Assembly (NCBI GenBank): GCA_963762315.1
Contig: CAVXKO010000007.1
Span: forward strand, 124,001-188,000
Reading direction: 5' to 3'
DNA from: RPQJ01 sp963762315
Lineage (GTDB): Bacteria; Pseudomonadota; Gammaproteobacteria; Steroidobacterales; Steroidobacteraceae
Length of the DNA: 64,000 nucleotides
Shown: positions 7,539 through 16,421 of the stretch, one piece after another
How positions within the stretch are numbered: the first letter of the stretch is position 1
Layout of the letters: the number at the start of each line of letters is the position of its first letter
Program-made: the position numbers and the translations under genes
Notes under the pieces: generated by a model
Database searches by the model: none
What the model was told of the DNA's origin: nothing
Seen by the model: only the letters and a program-made list of their open reading frames with translations

Positions 7539-9908
7539 TCAGGTGATGGTCGTACTGACTTCCTGCGAGTACACGCTCTCGCTGCCGCTGTTGTTATAGG
7601 CCTTGACGGCGAAGTACCAGGTGTTGCCCCGCACGAGTCCCTCGATGACGACGGACGTGGTCGCGGCGCCCGAGACAGTCAGGGTCTGGCTGTACTGGCC
7701 TGACGCCGTGCCGTAATACACCTTGAAGCCCGACAGGCCCGTGACCGGCGTGCCATCGGTGTTCGTCGTCGGCGGCACCCACGACAGCGTCACGGTAGCC
7801 AGGTTAGGCGCCGCGACCGCGATCGCGAATGCGGGCAACGAGGATGACACCTTGCCGTCGCTTACGCTGATGACGATGTTGGACGTGGTGCCGACGTTGG
7901 CGCTCGCCGGCGTGCCGTAGAGCGTGCCATTGGCGGTGTCGAACGTGGCCCAGACGGGCTTGTTCGCGATGCTGAACGTGAGCGCATCGCCGTCCGCGTC
8001 GTTGGCGGTCGGCCTGAAGGAATACGGCTGCCCGACAGTCGCCGACACCACCGGCGTGCCGCTGATGACGGGCGCGCGGTTTGCTGCCGGTTGCACCGTG
8101 ATCGAGAACGCCGGCAGCGTCGCGGTGGCGCTGCCGTCCGACACCGCGATCGCGATGTTGGAATACGTGGCTGCGTCGCTGGCAGCCGGGGTTCCGCTCA
8201 GGCGACCCGTCGTGGTGCTGAACGTGGCCCAGGACGGCTTGTTCGCGATCGAGAACGTCAGCGTCTGGCCGTCCGGATCGGACGCCGTCGGCGTGAACGA
8301 GTACGCCTGACCCACGGTCACGGAGGACGACGGCGTGCCGCTGATCACGGGCGCGCGGTTCGTCGACTGGACCGTGATCGAGAATGCCGGCAGCGAGGAC
8401 GACACCTTGCCGTCGCTGACGCTGATGACGATGTTGGACGCCGTGCCGACGTCCGAGCTTCCCGGCGTGCCGGACAGCGTGCCGTTGGCGCTGTCAAAGG
8501 TGGCCCAGACCGGACGGTTCTGGATGCTGTAGGTCAGCGCGTCGCCGTCCGGATCGGACGCCGTCGGCCGGAACGAGTACGGCTGCCCGACAGTCGCCGA
8601 CAGCACCGGCGTGCCGCTGATGACGGGCGCGCGGTTCGTCGACTGCACCGTGATCGAGAAGGCCGGCAGCGAGGACGACACCTTGCCGTCGCTGACGCTG
8701 ATCACGATGTTGGACGTGGTGCCGACGTTGGCGCTCACCGGCGTGCCGGACAGCGTGCCGTTCGCGCTGTTGAACGTGGCCCAGGCCGGCCGGTTCTGGA
8801 TGCTGTAGGCCAGCGCGTCGCCGTCGGCGTCGGACGCCGTCGGCGTGAACGAGTACGGTTGGTCGACCGTCGCGCTGGTGACCGGTGTCCCGCCGATCAC
8901 CGGCGCGCGATTCGTCGACTGCACCGTGATCGAGAACGCCGGAAGAGCATCGGACATGGTGCCATCGGACACCGCGATCACGATGTTGGAATAGGTGCCC
9001 ACGTCGCCGGAAGCGGGGGTACCGTTCAAGCGGCCGGTCGACGCGCTGAACGTCGCCCAGGGGGGCAGGTTCGCCACTGCGAAAGTCAGGGCCTGTCCAT
9101 CCGGATCCGAGGCGGACGGCTGGAAAGCATAGACCTGCCCAACCGCCACCCCCGTGGCCGGCACGCCGGAGATCACAGGCGCCCGGTTCCCCGTCGCCGG
9201 AGGGTTGCCTGGCATCACTGCGATGTCGAACGCCGGCAGCGCCGTCGATGCGATTCCGTCCGACACCGATATGACGATCGCGGGGAATGTGCGGACGTCA
9301 CCCGAAGTGGGCACTCCCCACAAGCGCCCCGTTACCGTGTCGAACTGCAACCACTGCGGCTTGCTGCCGATCGAGAAGGTCAGGCCCTGCCCTTCCGCAT
9401 CGGAGGCCGTCGGAACGAACTCGTACATGTTGCCGACGACGGCGATCGTGCTCGGCGAACCCGACAGCGCGGGAGGCGTATTGGCCGCCGCGGTGCCCTG
9501 CACGGAGATGTCGAACGCCGGCAGCGAACTCGTGGCCTTGCCGTCGCTGACGGTAATCTGGATGCCCTTGTAGACCGGCGCGGACGAGACGGTAGGCGTG
9601 CCGGACAGGCGCCCATTGCTCGCGTCGAAGGCGGCCCAATCCGGCTTGTTGGCGATCGCGAACGACAGGGCGTCGGCGTCGGCATCGCTGGCGGACGGCA
9701 CGAATTCGTACGCCTGGCCAGCACGGGTGACCGTTGCGGGGGATCCGGAAATCTGCGGCGGATTGTTCGTCGGCGTCGAACCCGTCGGAGCCGACGCAGG
9801 TGAGCTGGCCGGAGACGACCCCGGAACGACGTCGACGTTGCCACAAGCAGCGAGCGACACGAGCAAGATCAGCAACCCAAGCCGGGACCCGGTTCGAAAC
9901 ATCACCAT
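7539..9908 (-). CDS. Exported lipoprotein with seven Ig-like (CADG-type) repeats and a C-terminal fibronectin III domain
   Basis: The N-terminus MVMFRTGSRLGLLILLVSLAAC ends in a lipobox (LAAC), so the mature protein is probably a lipid-anchored surface or periplasmic protein. Seven repeats of about 90 residues follow, each built like 'RAPVISGTP...GQPYSF.P.ASD.DGD.L.FSI.NKP.WATF...G.L.GTP'. A single FN3-like domain (SWVPPTTNTDGTPVTGLSGF onward) closes the protein. This composition is typical of adhesins or matrix proteins; no enzymatic motif is seen. The ATG at 9908 is preferred over a TTG one codon earlier because GAGAGAGG lies 6 bases upstream. A c-di-GMP-I riboswitch precedes it by about 100 bases, so expression is probably tied to c-di-GMP and surface attachment. 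The gene at 10215-12539 is a paralog. Confidence 0.85.
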   Translation of the reverse strand: MVMFRTGSRLGLLILLVSLAACGNVDVVPGSSPASSPASAPTGSTPTNNPPQISGSPATVTRAGQAYEFVPSASDADADALSFAIANKPDWAAFDASNGRLSGTPTVSSAPVYKGIQITVSDGKATSSLPAFDISVQGTAAANTPPALSGSPSTIAVVGNMYEFVPTASDAEGQGLTFSIGSKPQWLQFDTVTGRLWGVPTSGDVRTFPAIVISVSDGIASTALPAFDIAVMPGNPPATGNRAPVISGVPATGVAVGQVYAFQPSASDPDGQALTFAVANLPPWATFSASTGRLNGTPASGDVGTYSNIVIAVSDGTMSDALPAFSITVQSTNRAPVIGGTPVTSATVDQPYSFTPTASDADGDALAYSIQNRPAWATFNSANGTLSGTPVSANVGTTSNIVISVSDGKVSSSLPAFSITVQSTNRAPVISGTPVLSATVGQPYSFRPTASDPDGDALTYSIQNRPVWATFDSANGTLSGTPGSSDVGTASNIVISVSDGKVSSSLPAFSITVQSTNRAPVISGTPSSSVTVGQAYSFTPTASDPDGQTLTFSIANKPSWATFSTTTGRLSGTPAASDAATYSNIAIAVSDGSATATLPAFSITVQPAANRAPVISGTPVVSATVGQPYSFRPTANDADGDALTFSIANKPVWATFDTANGTLYGTPASANVGTTSNIVISVSDGKVSSSLPAFAIAVAAPNLATVTLSWVPPTTNTDGTPVTGLSGFKVYYGTASGQYSQTLTVSGAATTSVVIEGLVRGNTWYFAVKAYNNSGSESVYSQEVSTTIT

Positions 9909-10006
9909 CAACCACCTCTCTCGCCGCGGCCGCGCGATCCAGATGTTCGGAGAGTTGCTGCAGTGCTGGGGTGAACTTGGACTCTACAGCGCCCGTGGAA
10001 CCCGGC

Positions 10007-10083
10007 CCTGGCAACCCCGCTATCCGAGACATCTGTCCACGGACCGGAGGCTTTGCGTCCCCGCCTTGCGGCAGGTTTGCCTT
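10007..10083 (-). promoter_or_regulatory. c-di-GMP-I (GEMM) riboswitch aptamer 1
   Basis: Read on the minus strand, the aptamer has all conserved blocks. These are GGCAAACC, a hairpin closed by a GCAA tetraloop (CCTGCC/GGCGGG), GGGACGCAAAGCC, the TCCGG start of the second arm, and the closing AGCGGGGTTGCC. The layout and core bases match the Vibrio Vc2 class. About 98 bases separate it from the ATG of the lipoprotein gene, enough for a separate expression platform, which I could not define. Confidence 0.92.
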
Positions 10084-10094
10084 TGTGAAGAACT

Positions 10095-10122
10095 GGGCCG
10101 GGAGGTTATGTCATCCCGGCCC
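10095..10122. other. Perfect 9-bp-stem hairpin between the two repeat-protein units
   Basis: GGGCCGGGA and TCCCGGCCC flank a 10-base loop. There is no T run on either strand, so it is a weak terminator at best. It lies between the stop of the upstream repeat protein (10215) and riboswitch 1, where it may insulate the two units. Confidence 0.45.
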
Positions 10123-10214
10123 CCATTCATAGGGCGGAAAGTGTCGCAATTTGGAAACTGCGAATCGGCGCAAGTACGCGCCTCTCCACGCGTCATTGCA
10201 TGCAGTTCAAGTGC

Positions 10215-12539
10215 TTACAGGAAGGTCTTGCTGACCTCTTGAGAATAGGCGCTTTCGACGCCCGAGCTGCTGACAGCCTTGGTCGCGAAGTACCACGTCG
10301 TTCCCGTCGTGAGGCCTTCGACCACGACCGACGTCACGGTGGGGCTCGGGACCGACAGCGTCTGGCTGTACTGGCCCGGAGCCGTGCCATAGAAGACCTT
10401 GAATCCCGACAGGCCCGTGACCGGCGTGCCATCCGTGTTCGTCGTCGGCGGCACCCACGACACGGTGACGGAAGCCAAGGTAGGCGCCGCGACCGCGATC
10501 GCGAATGCGGGCAACGAGGATGACACCTTGCCGTCGCTCACGCTGATGACGATGTTGGACGTGGTGCCGACGTTGGCGCTCGCCGGCGTGCCGTAGAGCG
10601 TGCCATTGGCGGCGTCGAACGTGGCCCACACGGGCTTGTTCGTGATGCTGAATGTGAGCGTATCGCCGTCCGCGTCCGTGGCGGTCGGCCGGAAGGAATA
10701 CGGCTGCCCGACAGTCGCCGACACCACCGGCGTGCCGCTGATGACGGGCGCGCGATTTGCGGCTGCCTGCACCGTGATCGAGAACACGGGCAGCGTCGCG
10801 GTCGCGCTGCCGTCCGACACCGCGATGGCGATGTTGGAGTACGTGGCTGCATCAGTCGTGGCCGGGGTCCCGCTCAGCCGGCCGGTTGACGCACTGAACG
10901 TCGCCCACGACGGCTTGTTGACGATCGCGAACGTCAGCGACTGGCCGTCCGGGTCGGACGCCGTCGGCGTGAACGAGTACGCCTGACCCACGGTCACGGA
11001 GGACGACGGCGTGCCGCTGATCGTCGGCGGACTGTTCGCGGCCTGCACGGTGATCGAGAACGCCGGCAGCGTCGCGGTGGCGGTGCCGTCCGACACCGCG
11101 ATGGCGATGTTGGAGTACGTGGCTGCGTCAGTCGCGGCCGGGGTGCCGCTCAGCCGGCCGCTCGAGGTGCTGAACGCGGCCCACGACGGCTTGTTCGCAA
11201 TCGAGAACGTCAGCGTCTGGCCGTCCGGATCGGACGCCGTCGGTGTGAACGAGTACGCCTGGCCCGACGTCACGGAGGACGGCGGCGTGCCGCTGATCGT
11301 CGGCGGACTGTTCGCCGCCTGCACGGTGATCGAGAATGCCGGCAGCGTCGCGGTGGTGGTGCCGTCGGTCACGCTGATCGTGATGCTGGCGTACGTGGCT
11401 GCGTCAGTCGCGGCCGGGGTCCCGCTCAACCGGCCGGTCGAGGTGCTGAACGCGGCCCACGACGGCTTGTTGACGATCGCGAACGTCAGCGACTGGCCGT
11501 CCGGGTCAGACGCCGTCGGCGTGAACGAGTACGCCTGACCCACGGTCACGGAGGTCGACGGCGTGCCGCTGATCGTCGGCGGACTGTTCGCCGCCTGCAC
11601 GGTGATCGAGAACGCCGGCAGCGTCGCGGTGGCGGTGCCGTCGGTCACGCTGATCGTGATGCTGGCGTACGTGGCTGCGTCAGTCGCGGCCGGGGTGCCG
11701 CTCAACCGGCCGCTCGAGGTGCTGAACGCGGCCCACGACGGCTTGTTCGCAATCGAGAACGTCAGCGTCTGGCCGTCCGGGTCGGACGCCGTCGGCGTGA
11801 ACGAGTAGGCCTGGCCCGACGTCACGGAGGACGGCGGCGTGCCGCTGATGACGGGCGCTCGGTTCGTCGACTGAACCGCGATCGAGAACGTCGGCAGCGC
11901 CGCGGTCGACTTGCCGTCGGAGACGGAAATCGCAATGCCCGACCACGTGCCGACGTCGACGGACGTGGGCACGCCGGAGAGCTGGCCCGTGGCGGGGTCG
12001 AACGCGGCCCAGGACGGCTTGGCCTGGATGCTGAAACTCAACGGATCGCCATCGAAGTCGTACGCGCTCGGCCGGAACGAATACGTCGTGCCCGCGGTCA
12101 CGGCCGTGGCCGGTGAGCCGGAGATCGTGGGCGGGGTGTTGGCGACCGCAGTCGCGGTGGCCGACGAAACGTTGATCGAGAAAGCCGGCAGCGCCGACTT
12201 CGACCTGCCGTCGCTGACCGAGATCCTGATGTTGGAATACGTGCCGGCCGCCGTCGGCGTACCGCTCAGCCTGCCGGTCGCCTTGTCAAAACTCGCCCAA
12301 GCGGGCCGGTTGTTGGACGTGAAGGTAAGCGTCTTAGTGTCGGGATCGCTGGCCGTCGGCTGGAAGGCGTAAAGGACCCCAACCTGCCCCGTGCTCGGCG
12401 GCGTGCCGGAAATCGTGGGCGGCTGGTTGTACGGAGCCCTCGCAAAGACGGACGGCGCAAAGAGCAGCGCTGCCAGCAGTGCGACGAAGCCGATGGAAAA
12501 CCGTGAGGACGGGGGCGTGAAGGATCGATGTCCGAGCAT
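10215..12539 (-). CDS. Secreted protein with seven Ig-like (CADG-type) repeats and a C-terminal fibronectin III domain
   Basis: The product has 774 residues. A Sec signal peptide (hydrophobic FVALLAALLFAPSVFA near residues 18-33) precedes seven repeats of about 90 residues and one FN3-like domain. It shares this architecture with the neighbour at 7539-9908. The last repeat and FN3 domain are almost identical between them, so the pair arose by duplication, but this copy has a cleavable signal instead of a lipobox. Middle repeats are nearly identical to one another (SPPTISGTP...VTVGQAYSFTPTASDPDGQ), pointing to internal expansion. The ATG at 12539 has GGGAG nine bases upstream, overlapping the 3' end of riboswitch 2. 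A surface-adhesion or matrix role is inferred from composition and from c-di-GMP control. Confidence 0.85.
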   Translation of the reverse strand: MLGHRSFTPPSSRFSIGFVALLAALLFAPSVFARAPYNQPPTISGTPPSTGQVGVLYAFQPTASDPDTKTLTFTSNNRPAWASFDKATGRLSGTPTAAGTYSNIRISVSDGRSKSALPAFSINVSSATATAVANTPPTISGSPATAVTAGTTYSFRPSAYDFDGDPLSFSIQAKPSWAAFDPATGQLSGVPTSVDVGTWSGIAISVSDGKSTAALPTFSIAVQSTNRAPVISGTPPSSVTSGQAYSFTPTASDPDGQTLTFSIANKPSWAAFSTSSGRLSGTPAATDAATYASITISVTDGTATATLPAFSITVQAANSPPTISGTPSTSVTVGQAYSFTPTASDPDGQSLTFAIVNKPSWAAFSTSTGRLSGTPAATDAATYASITISVTDGTTTATLPAFSITVQAANSPPTISGTPPSSVTSGQAYSFTPTASDPDGQTLTFSIANKPSWAAFSTSSGRLSGTPAATDAATYSNIAIAVSDGTATATLPAFSITVQAANSPPTISGTPSSSVTVGQAYSFTPTASDPDGQSLTFAIVNKPSWATFSASTGRLSGTPATTDAATYSNIAIAVSDGSATATLPVFSITVQAAANRAPVISGTPVVSATVGQPYSFRPTATDADGDTLTFSITNKPVWATFDAANGTLYGTPASANVGTTSNIVISVSDGKVSSSLPAFAIAVAAPTLASVTVSWVPPTTNTDGTPVTGLSGFKVFYGTAPGQYSQTLSVPSPTVTSVVVEGLTTGTTWYFATKAVSSSGVESAYSQEVSKTFL

Positions 12540-12550
12540 GACGAGGCTCT

Positions 12551-12629
12551 CCCGGTAACCCCGCTGTCCGCCGTCTGGGTCGGCGGACCGGAGGCTTTGC
12601 GTCCCCGCCTTGCGACGGGTTTGCCCTTT
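12551..12629 (-). promoter_or_regulatory. c-di-GMP-I (GEMM) riboswitch aptamer 2, adjoining the ribosome binding site
   Basis: On the minus strand: AGGGCAAACC, a CCCGTC/GGCGGG hairpin with GCAA tetraloop, GGGACGCAAAGCCTCCGG, a long second arm (GTCCGCCG/CGGCGGAC), then AGCGGGGTTACCGGG. The Shine-Dalgarno GGGAG (12549-12553) overlaps the 3' strand of the closing helix, and the ATG is at 12539. Control of translation initiation by the aptamer helix is therefore plausible. Confidence 0.92.
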
Positions 12630-12801
12630 AAAAAACTACGCTGTGCAGTGGACCAGCTGCAGCTCTCCGATGCAATCGCCTGCGCCGGACCGGTGCGTCA
12701 TTTTGGGAGGTCGGTCGCAAGATTGAATTCGCGTGACCAGGCCGGGGACCACACCCGCGCCGCCGGGCATCGACCGGCTTGGCGCGGGCAAGGGCGCACG
12801 G

Positions 12802-13179
12802 TCAGCCCTGCTTCCAGCAGAAGCAGTTGAGCTTGTTGCCGTCGAGGTCACGAAAATATGCGGCGTAGAAGCCCTCCAGGCCGCGCGGGCCGGGCGCGCC
12901 CTCGTCCTTGCCGCCGAGCTCGAGCGCCTTGCGGTGGATGGCGTCGACCTTGTCGTTGCTGTCCACGACGAGCGCGACCATCGTGCCGTTGCCGACGGTG
13001 GCGGGCTTGCCGTCATACGGCTTGATGACGCCGAGCGAAGGCTTGTCCGGGGCGACGGCCCAGGCCACGAAAGTCTCCGATTCCATGAACCGCTTCGCGC
13101 CGATGACCCGGAGCAGGGAGTCGTAGAACGCCGCAGCGCGCTTGATGTCGTTCGAGCCCAACGTCACGTATCCGATCAT
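12802..13179 (-). CDS. VOC (glyoxalase/bleomycin-resistance) family protein
   Basis: This small cytoplasmic protein of 125 residues has the beta-alpha-beta-beta-beta VOC fold signature. It begins IGYVTLGSNDIKRAAAFYD, has a central FVAWAV...GVIKPYDGKPA segment, and ends GFYAAYFRDLDGNKLNCFCW, where the metal-ligand Glu of true glyoxalases is not obvious. Members bind diverse small ligands, so no reaction can be assigned. It lies alone on the minus strand, divergent from the LOG-family gene, with riboswitch 2 and the repeat protein about 170 bases downstream. That 170-base gap shows nothing else I can name. Confidence 0.8.
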   Translation of the reverse strand: MIGYVTLGSNDIKRAAAFYDSLLRVIGAKRFMESETFVAWAVAPDKPSLGVIKPYDGKPATVGNGTMVALVVDSNDKVDAIHRKALELGGKDEGAPGPRGLEGFYAAYFRDLDGNKLNCFCWKQG

Positions 13180-13353
13180 GGCTGCACCGCTCCGGGTAGT
13201 CGTTGTCAGGGGACGGCTATATTGCCGGACCTGCCTGCGGCGCGCCTAGGCCAACCTGCCAACCCTCGTGCCAGACTCCAGGGGGAGGCACTTGCAGGGG
13301 GTTGCGGCGGCTCCGACTTTGCGGCGGCTCGCCAGCGGTGTAGTTAATCGCTC

Positions 13354-14091
13354 ATGACCGATCGCATCGTCGTCCCCTCCCCCGACCGCTCGCTGCTGCG
13401 GCAGGTCGAGGGCGCGGAAAAGCTGTTCCTGTCGGGCCGGCGCAATCGCGAGGCCGACCTCACAAGCGCCGTGCGGTTCTTCCTCGAATTCCTGCACGGG
13501 TTCGAGACCTTCGACTTCAAGCAGCCCTGCGTGACGGTGTTCGGCTCCGCCAGGTTCGCCGCGGACCACCCCTACTACCGGCTCGCTCGCGAAATCGGCG
13601 CCGGACTGGCGAAGGCGGGATACACCGTGATGACGGGCGGCGGCGGCGGGATCATGGAGGCTGCCAATCGGGGCGCCCGCGAGGCGGGCGGCGCGAGCGT
13701 CGGCTGCAACATCCAATTGCCGCGCGAGCAGAAGCCGAACGCCTACCTCGACAAGTTCATCCAGTTCGAGCACTTCTTCGCGCGCAAGGTGATGCTGGTG
13801 AAGTACTCGTGCGCGTTCGTCGTGATGCCCGGCGGGTTCGGCACGCTCGACGAGGCGTTCGAGATCGCGACGCTGATGCAGAACGACAAGATCGAGCACT
13901 TCCCGCTGATCGCGTGCGGCCGCGGCTTCTGGGACAAGTTCATCGCGTTCGCCCGCGACGCGATGCTCAAGGAAGGCACGATCAGCCTCGCGGACCTCGA
14001 GTTCATCCACCTCGCGGACAGCGCCGAGGAGACCGTGCGGATCGTCCAGGAATCCGGCAAGGTCCGGGACCGAGAGGCGTCCGGTACCTAG
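13354..14091 (+). CDS. LOG family protein (TIGR00730 type)
   Basis: This Rossmann-like protein belongs to the 'lysine decarboxylase-like' LOG family, whose studied members release the base from nucleoside monophosphates (cytokinin-activating phosphoribohydrolase). The diagnostic PGGFGTLDE motif is at about 161-169 and TGGGGGIMEAANRGA at about 93-107. At 245 residues it is the longer bacterial form with an N-terminal helical extension. No pathway partner is adjacent; the substrate in this organism is unknown. A strong convergent hairpin follows the gene. Confidence 0.9.
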   Translation: MTDRIVVPSPDRSLLRQVEGAEKLFLSGRRNREADLTSAVRFFLEFLHGFETFDFKQPCVTVFGSARFAADHPYYRLAREIGAGLAKAGYTVMTGGGGGIMEAANRGAREAGGASVGCNIQLPREQKPNAYLDKFIQFEHFFARKVMLVKYSCAFVVMPGGFGTLDEAFEIATLMQNDKIEHFPLIACGRGFWDKFIAFARDAMLKEGTISLADLEFIHLADSAEETVRIVQESGKVRDREASGT

Positions 14092-14137
14092 GTATGCTGG
14101 TTCGCGTCCCGGCAGCGTCGGCGCGAAACAGCATACC
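14091..14137. terminator. Bidirectional terminator-like hairpin between convergent genes
   Basis: GGTATGCTG-G-TTCGCG pairs with CGCGAA-A-CAGCATACC: 15 pairs interrupted by one mismatch. It fills the gap between the LOG-family stop and the acyl-CoA dehydrogenase stop. There is no clear T run. Confidence 0.6.
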
Positions 14138-14152
14138 GGGCCCCGTTGAAGA

Positions 14153-16110
14153 TCAAGCAGCCTGCTTGGGATCCTCCGGCCGTTCGGCGGCGTGCTTCTG
14201 CGCCGGGTGTTCGTAGTCGTTCTTCTCCCAGTCGCGGTACTGCGGCGGGATCGGGTTGGTCGCACCCTCGGCGAGCCAGGCGAGCTTGCCTTCCATCAGC
14301 AGGCCCGCCACGCGCGTGTACGAGCGGTTGAAGTTGCTCTTCACCGCGCGGAAGTTCGACTCGATGCGACGGCGCGTCTCGCGGCAGAAGAGGTCCGCGA
14401 GTTCCTGCGGTGACTGGTCCGACGGATTCACGCCGACCAGGTAATCGGCATACGACAACGCCGAAGCCATCACGAACAGGTCTACGCCGATGTCGACGAA
14501 ATTGCCGAGGATGATCTGCTCCTTCTCGAGCTTCGGACCGTACTTGGCCATCGTCGCGAAAAGCCGGCGCGCCAGCAGCTTGCTCGTCTTTGCCGCGTAG
14601 GCGAGGTGCTTCTTGTTTCGATCGTTCAGGTTCGGCGCCTCGAGATGCCCGCCGGTGTCGGGCATGAACAGCTTCGGCAGCCAGGTCGAATAGAACCCGG
14701 CCGCCTTCATCATCGCCTCGCTCTTGGTGACCTTCTGGCCCGGCTTCGGCTGCAGGATGGGCATGACGAGCTTGAAGTGCGTATCGAGCGCCTCTCGCGC
14801 CATGATCAGGTGCATCACCTGCGACGAGCCTTCGAAGATGCGATTGATGCGGGCATCGCGCAGGCCCATTTCGACGCCGGTCGGCCGCTCGCCACGCTCG
14901 TACAGCGACTTGGCTCGCTCGTAGCCACGGCCGCCGCGCACCTGCACGTAGTCGTCGTACATCTTCCAGAGCGTCTCGGAGCAGAAGTACTTCGCGGCCG
15001 CCGCTTCGAGGCGGATGTCGGCGTGCTTGTGGTCGGCGAATGCGCAGGCCACGTTGACCATCGCCTTCATGCCGAACAGCTGCGCCATGTAGCTCGAGAT
15101 CATCTTTGCGACGGCCTGGTGCTTCCCGACCGGCTGGCCCCACTGCTGGCGGGTCGAGGTCCACCAGCGCGCATCGTCGAGCAGCGCCATGCCGCCGCCC
15201 ACCGCCGCGGCCGGAATGCCGAGACGTCCGACGTTGAGCGTTGCGAGCGCAATCTTGAGCCCCTCGCCCGGCTTGCCGATCAGGTTCTCGGCCGGCACCT
15301 TGACGTCGTCGAAGGCGATGACGCCGTTCGCGATGCCGCGCAGGCCCATGAAGCGGGAGCGCCGCACGCGCTTGACGCCCGGCCACGCCGTCTCGACCAC
15401 GAAGCACGAGATCTGGGGCAGGGTCTTGCCGTTCGGCAGCACCTTGTCCGGCGTGCGGGCCAGCACCGCGATCATCGTCGTCTTCGGATCGCTGACGTTG
15501 GTGCACCACAGCTTGTCGCCGTTCATCGATATAGAACTTGCCGTCGGCCGACGGCGTGGCGGTCGTCGTCATGCGCGCGGGATCGGAGCCCACGCCCGGC
15601 TCGGTGAGCGCGAACGCCGAGATCTCGCCCCTGGCGAGCCGCGGCAGGTACTTGCGCTTCTGTTCCTCGGTGCCGAATTCCTTGAGCGGCTGCGGCACGC
15701 CGATGCTCTGGTGCGCGGAGATGTAGGCCACCGTGCTTGCGCAATAGCTGCCGAGGAAGGCCAGCACGCGCGCGTAGTTGGTGACCGAGAAGCCCAGGCC
15801 GCCGTACTCCTTCGGGATCTTCATGCCGAAGAGCCCGACCGCCGCCATGGCATCGAGCGCTTCGCGCGGATACTCGCCGTCTTCGTCGATCTGCCAGGGA
15901 TCGATGTATTTCTCGATCACCGGGCGGATCTTCTCGATGTACTCGTCGCCGATCTTCTTGTCATCCAGCGGACTGGGCCGGGAACGGATGGAGCAGGTCC
16001 CAGCGGAAGTTGCCCTTGAAGACCTCGGCCGTGAAGCTGATGTTCTCCCACTCGTCCTGGCGCGCGTCTTCGGCCAGCTGCATCGCGACGTCTTTGTCTC
16101 TTTCGCTCAT
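14153..16110 (-). pseudogene. Long-form acyl-CoA dehydrogenase, two frame breaks
   Basis: The gene would encode a flavoprotein of about 650 residues that oxidises acyl-CoA to 2-enoyl-CoA in beta-oxidation. Recognisable pieces in order are MSERDKDVAMQLAEDA, KIPKEYGGLGFS, ALTEPGVGSDPARM, NGDKLWCTNVSDPKTT, GLRGIANGVIAFDDVKVPA and ending EDPKQAA. The reading frame changes near 15968-15972 and again near 15527-15532; each is repaired by removing one base. Outside these points codon use and conservation are normal. It is either a recent pseudogene or an intact gene with two insertion errors. It lies downstream of fadB-fadA on the same strand, fitting one beta-oxidation unit. Confidence 0.85.
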
Positions 16111-16421
16111 GGGGGCCTCTAGAGGTGTCCGGTGCTAGTTTTTTTTGCCTCGGCCGGACTCATCGCCGAATTGGACCCGGCCCGGGTATCGGGGATTTGT
16201 GCAGGCGCGAGCCGGGAATCTCGGCAAATGCGTGCCTTTTTCCAGCGGATGGGCCGCATGAGGGAGGCGCCGCCGCCGTCCGCCCAGTGTCGCGCCGCGC
16301 GTAACGAGACGCGGCGAGGGAGACGTTCGACCTCCTCTCGCCGCGCGGGACCGAACCGCTGCGGCCTCAGTGCGGCCACAGCCGGACCTGCGGCCGGCGA
16401 GGCGATACCGGACACCTCCGA
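16111..16421. other. Intergenic region between fadA and the acyl-CoA dehydrogenase
   Basis: No ORF with coding character is seen. It holds a strong hairpin (16310-16345, listed separately), an eight-T tract at 16139-16146 on the plus strand and the palindrome CCTCTAGAGG just upstream of the dehydrogenase ATG, part of which may serve as its ribosome binding site. Confidence 0.5.
16310..16345 (-). terminator. Hairpin downstream of fadA
   Basis: CGCGGCGAG-GGAG (16310-16322) pairs with CTCC-TCTCGCCGCG (16332-16345), 13 pairs with one bulged base. It lies 77 bases past the fadA stop. There is no T tail, so terminator function is tentative. Confidence 0.4.

Noticed and set aside
8091..9803. Arg-rich repetitive frame opposite the repeat lipoprotein
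   Set aside because: Its repeats simply reflect the DNA repeats of the coding strand; no start signal or known composition.
15527..15532. Programmed frameshifting in the acyl-CoA dehydrogenase
   Set aside because: No slippery site with a downstream structure is evident, and a second break of the same sign lies in the same gene. Sequencing insertion or decay is simpler.
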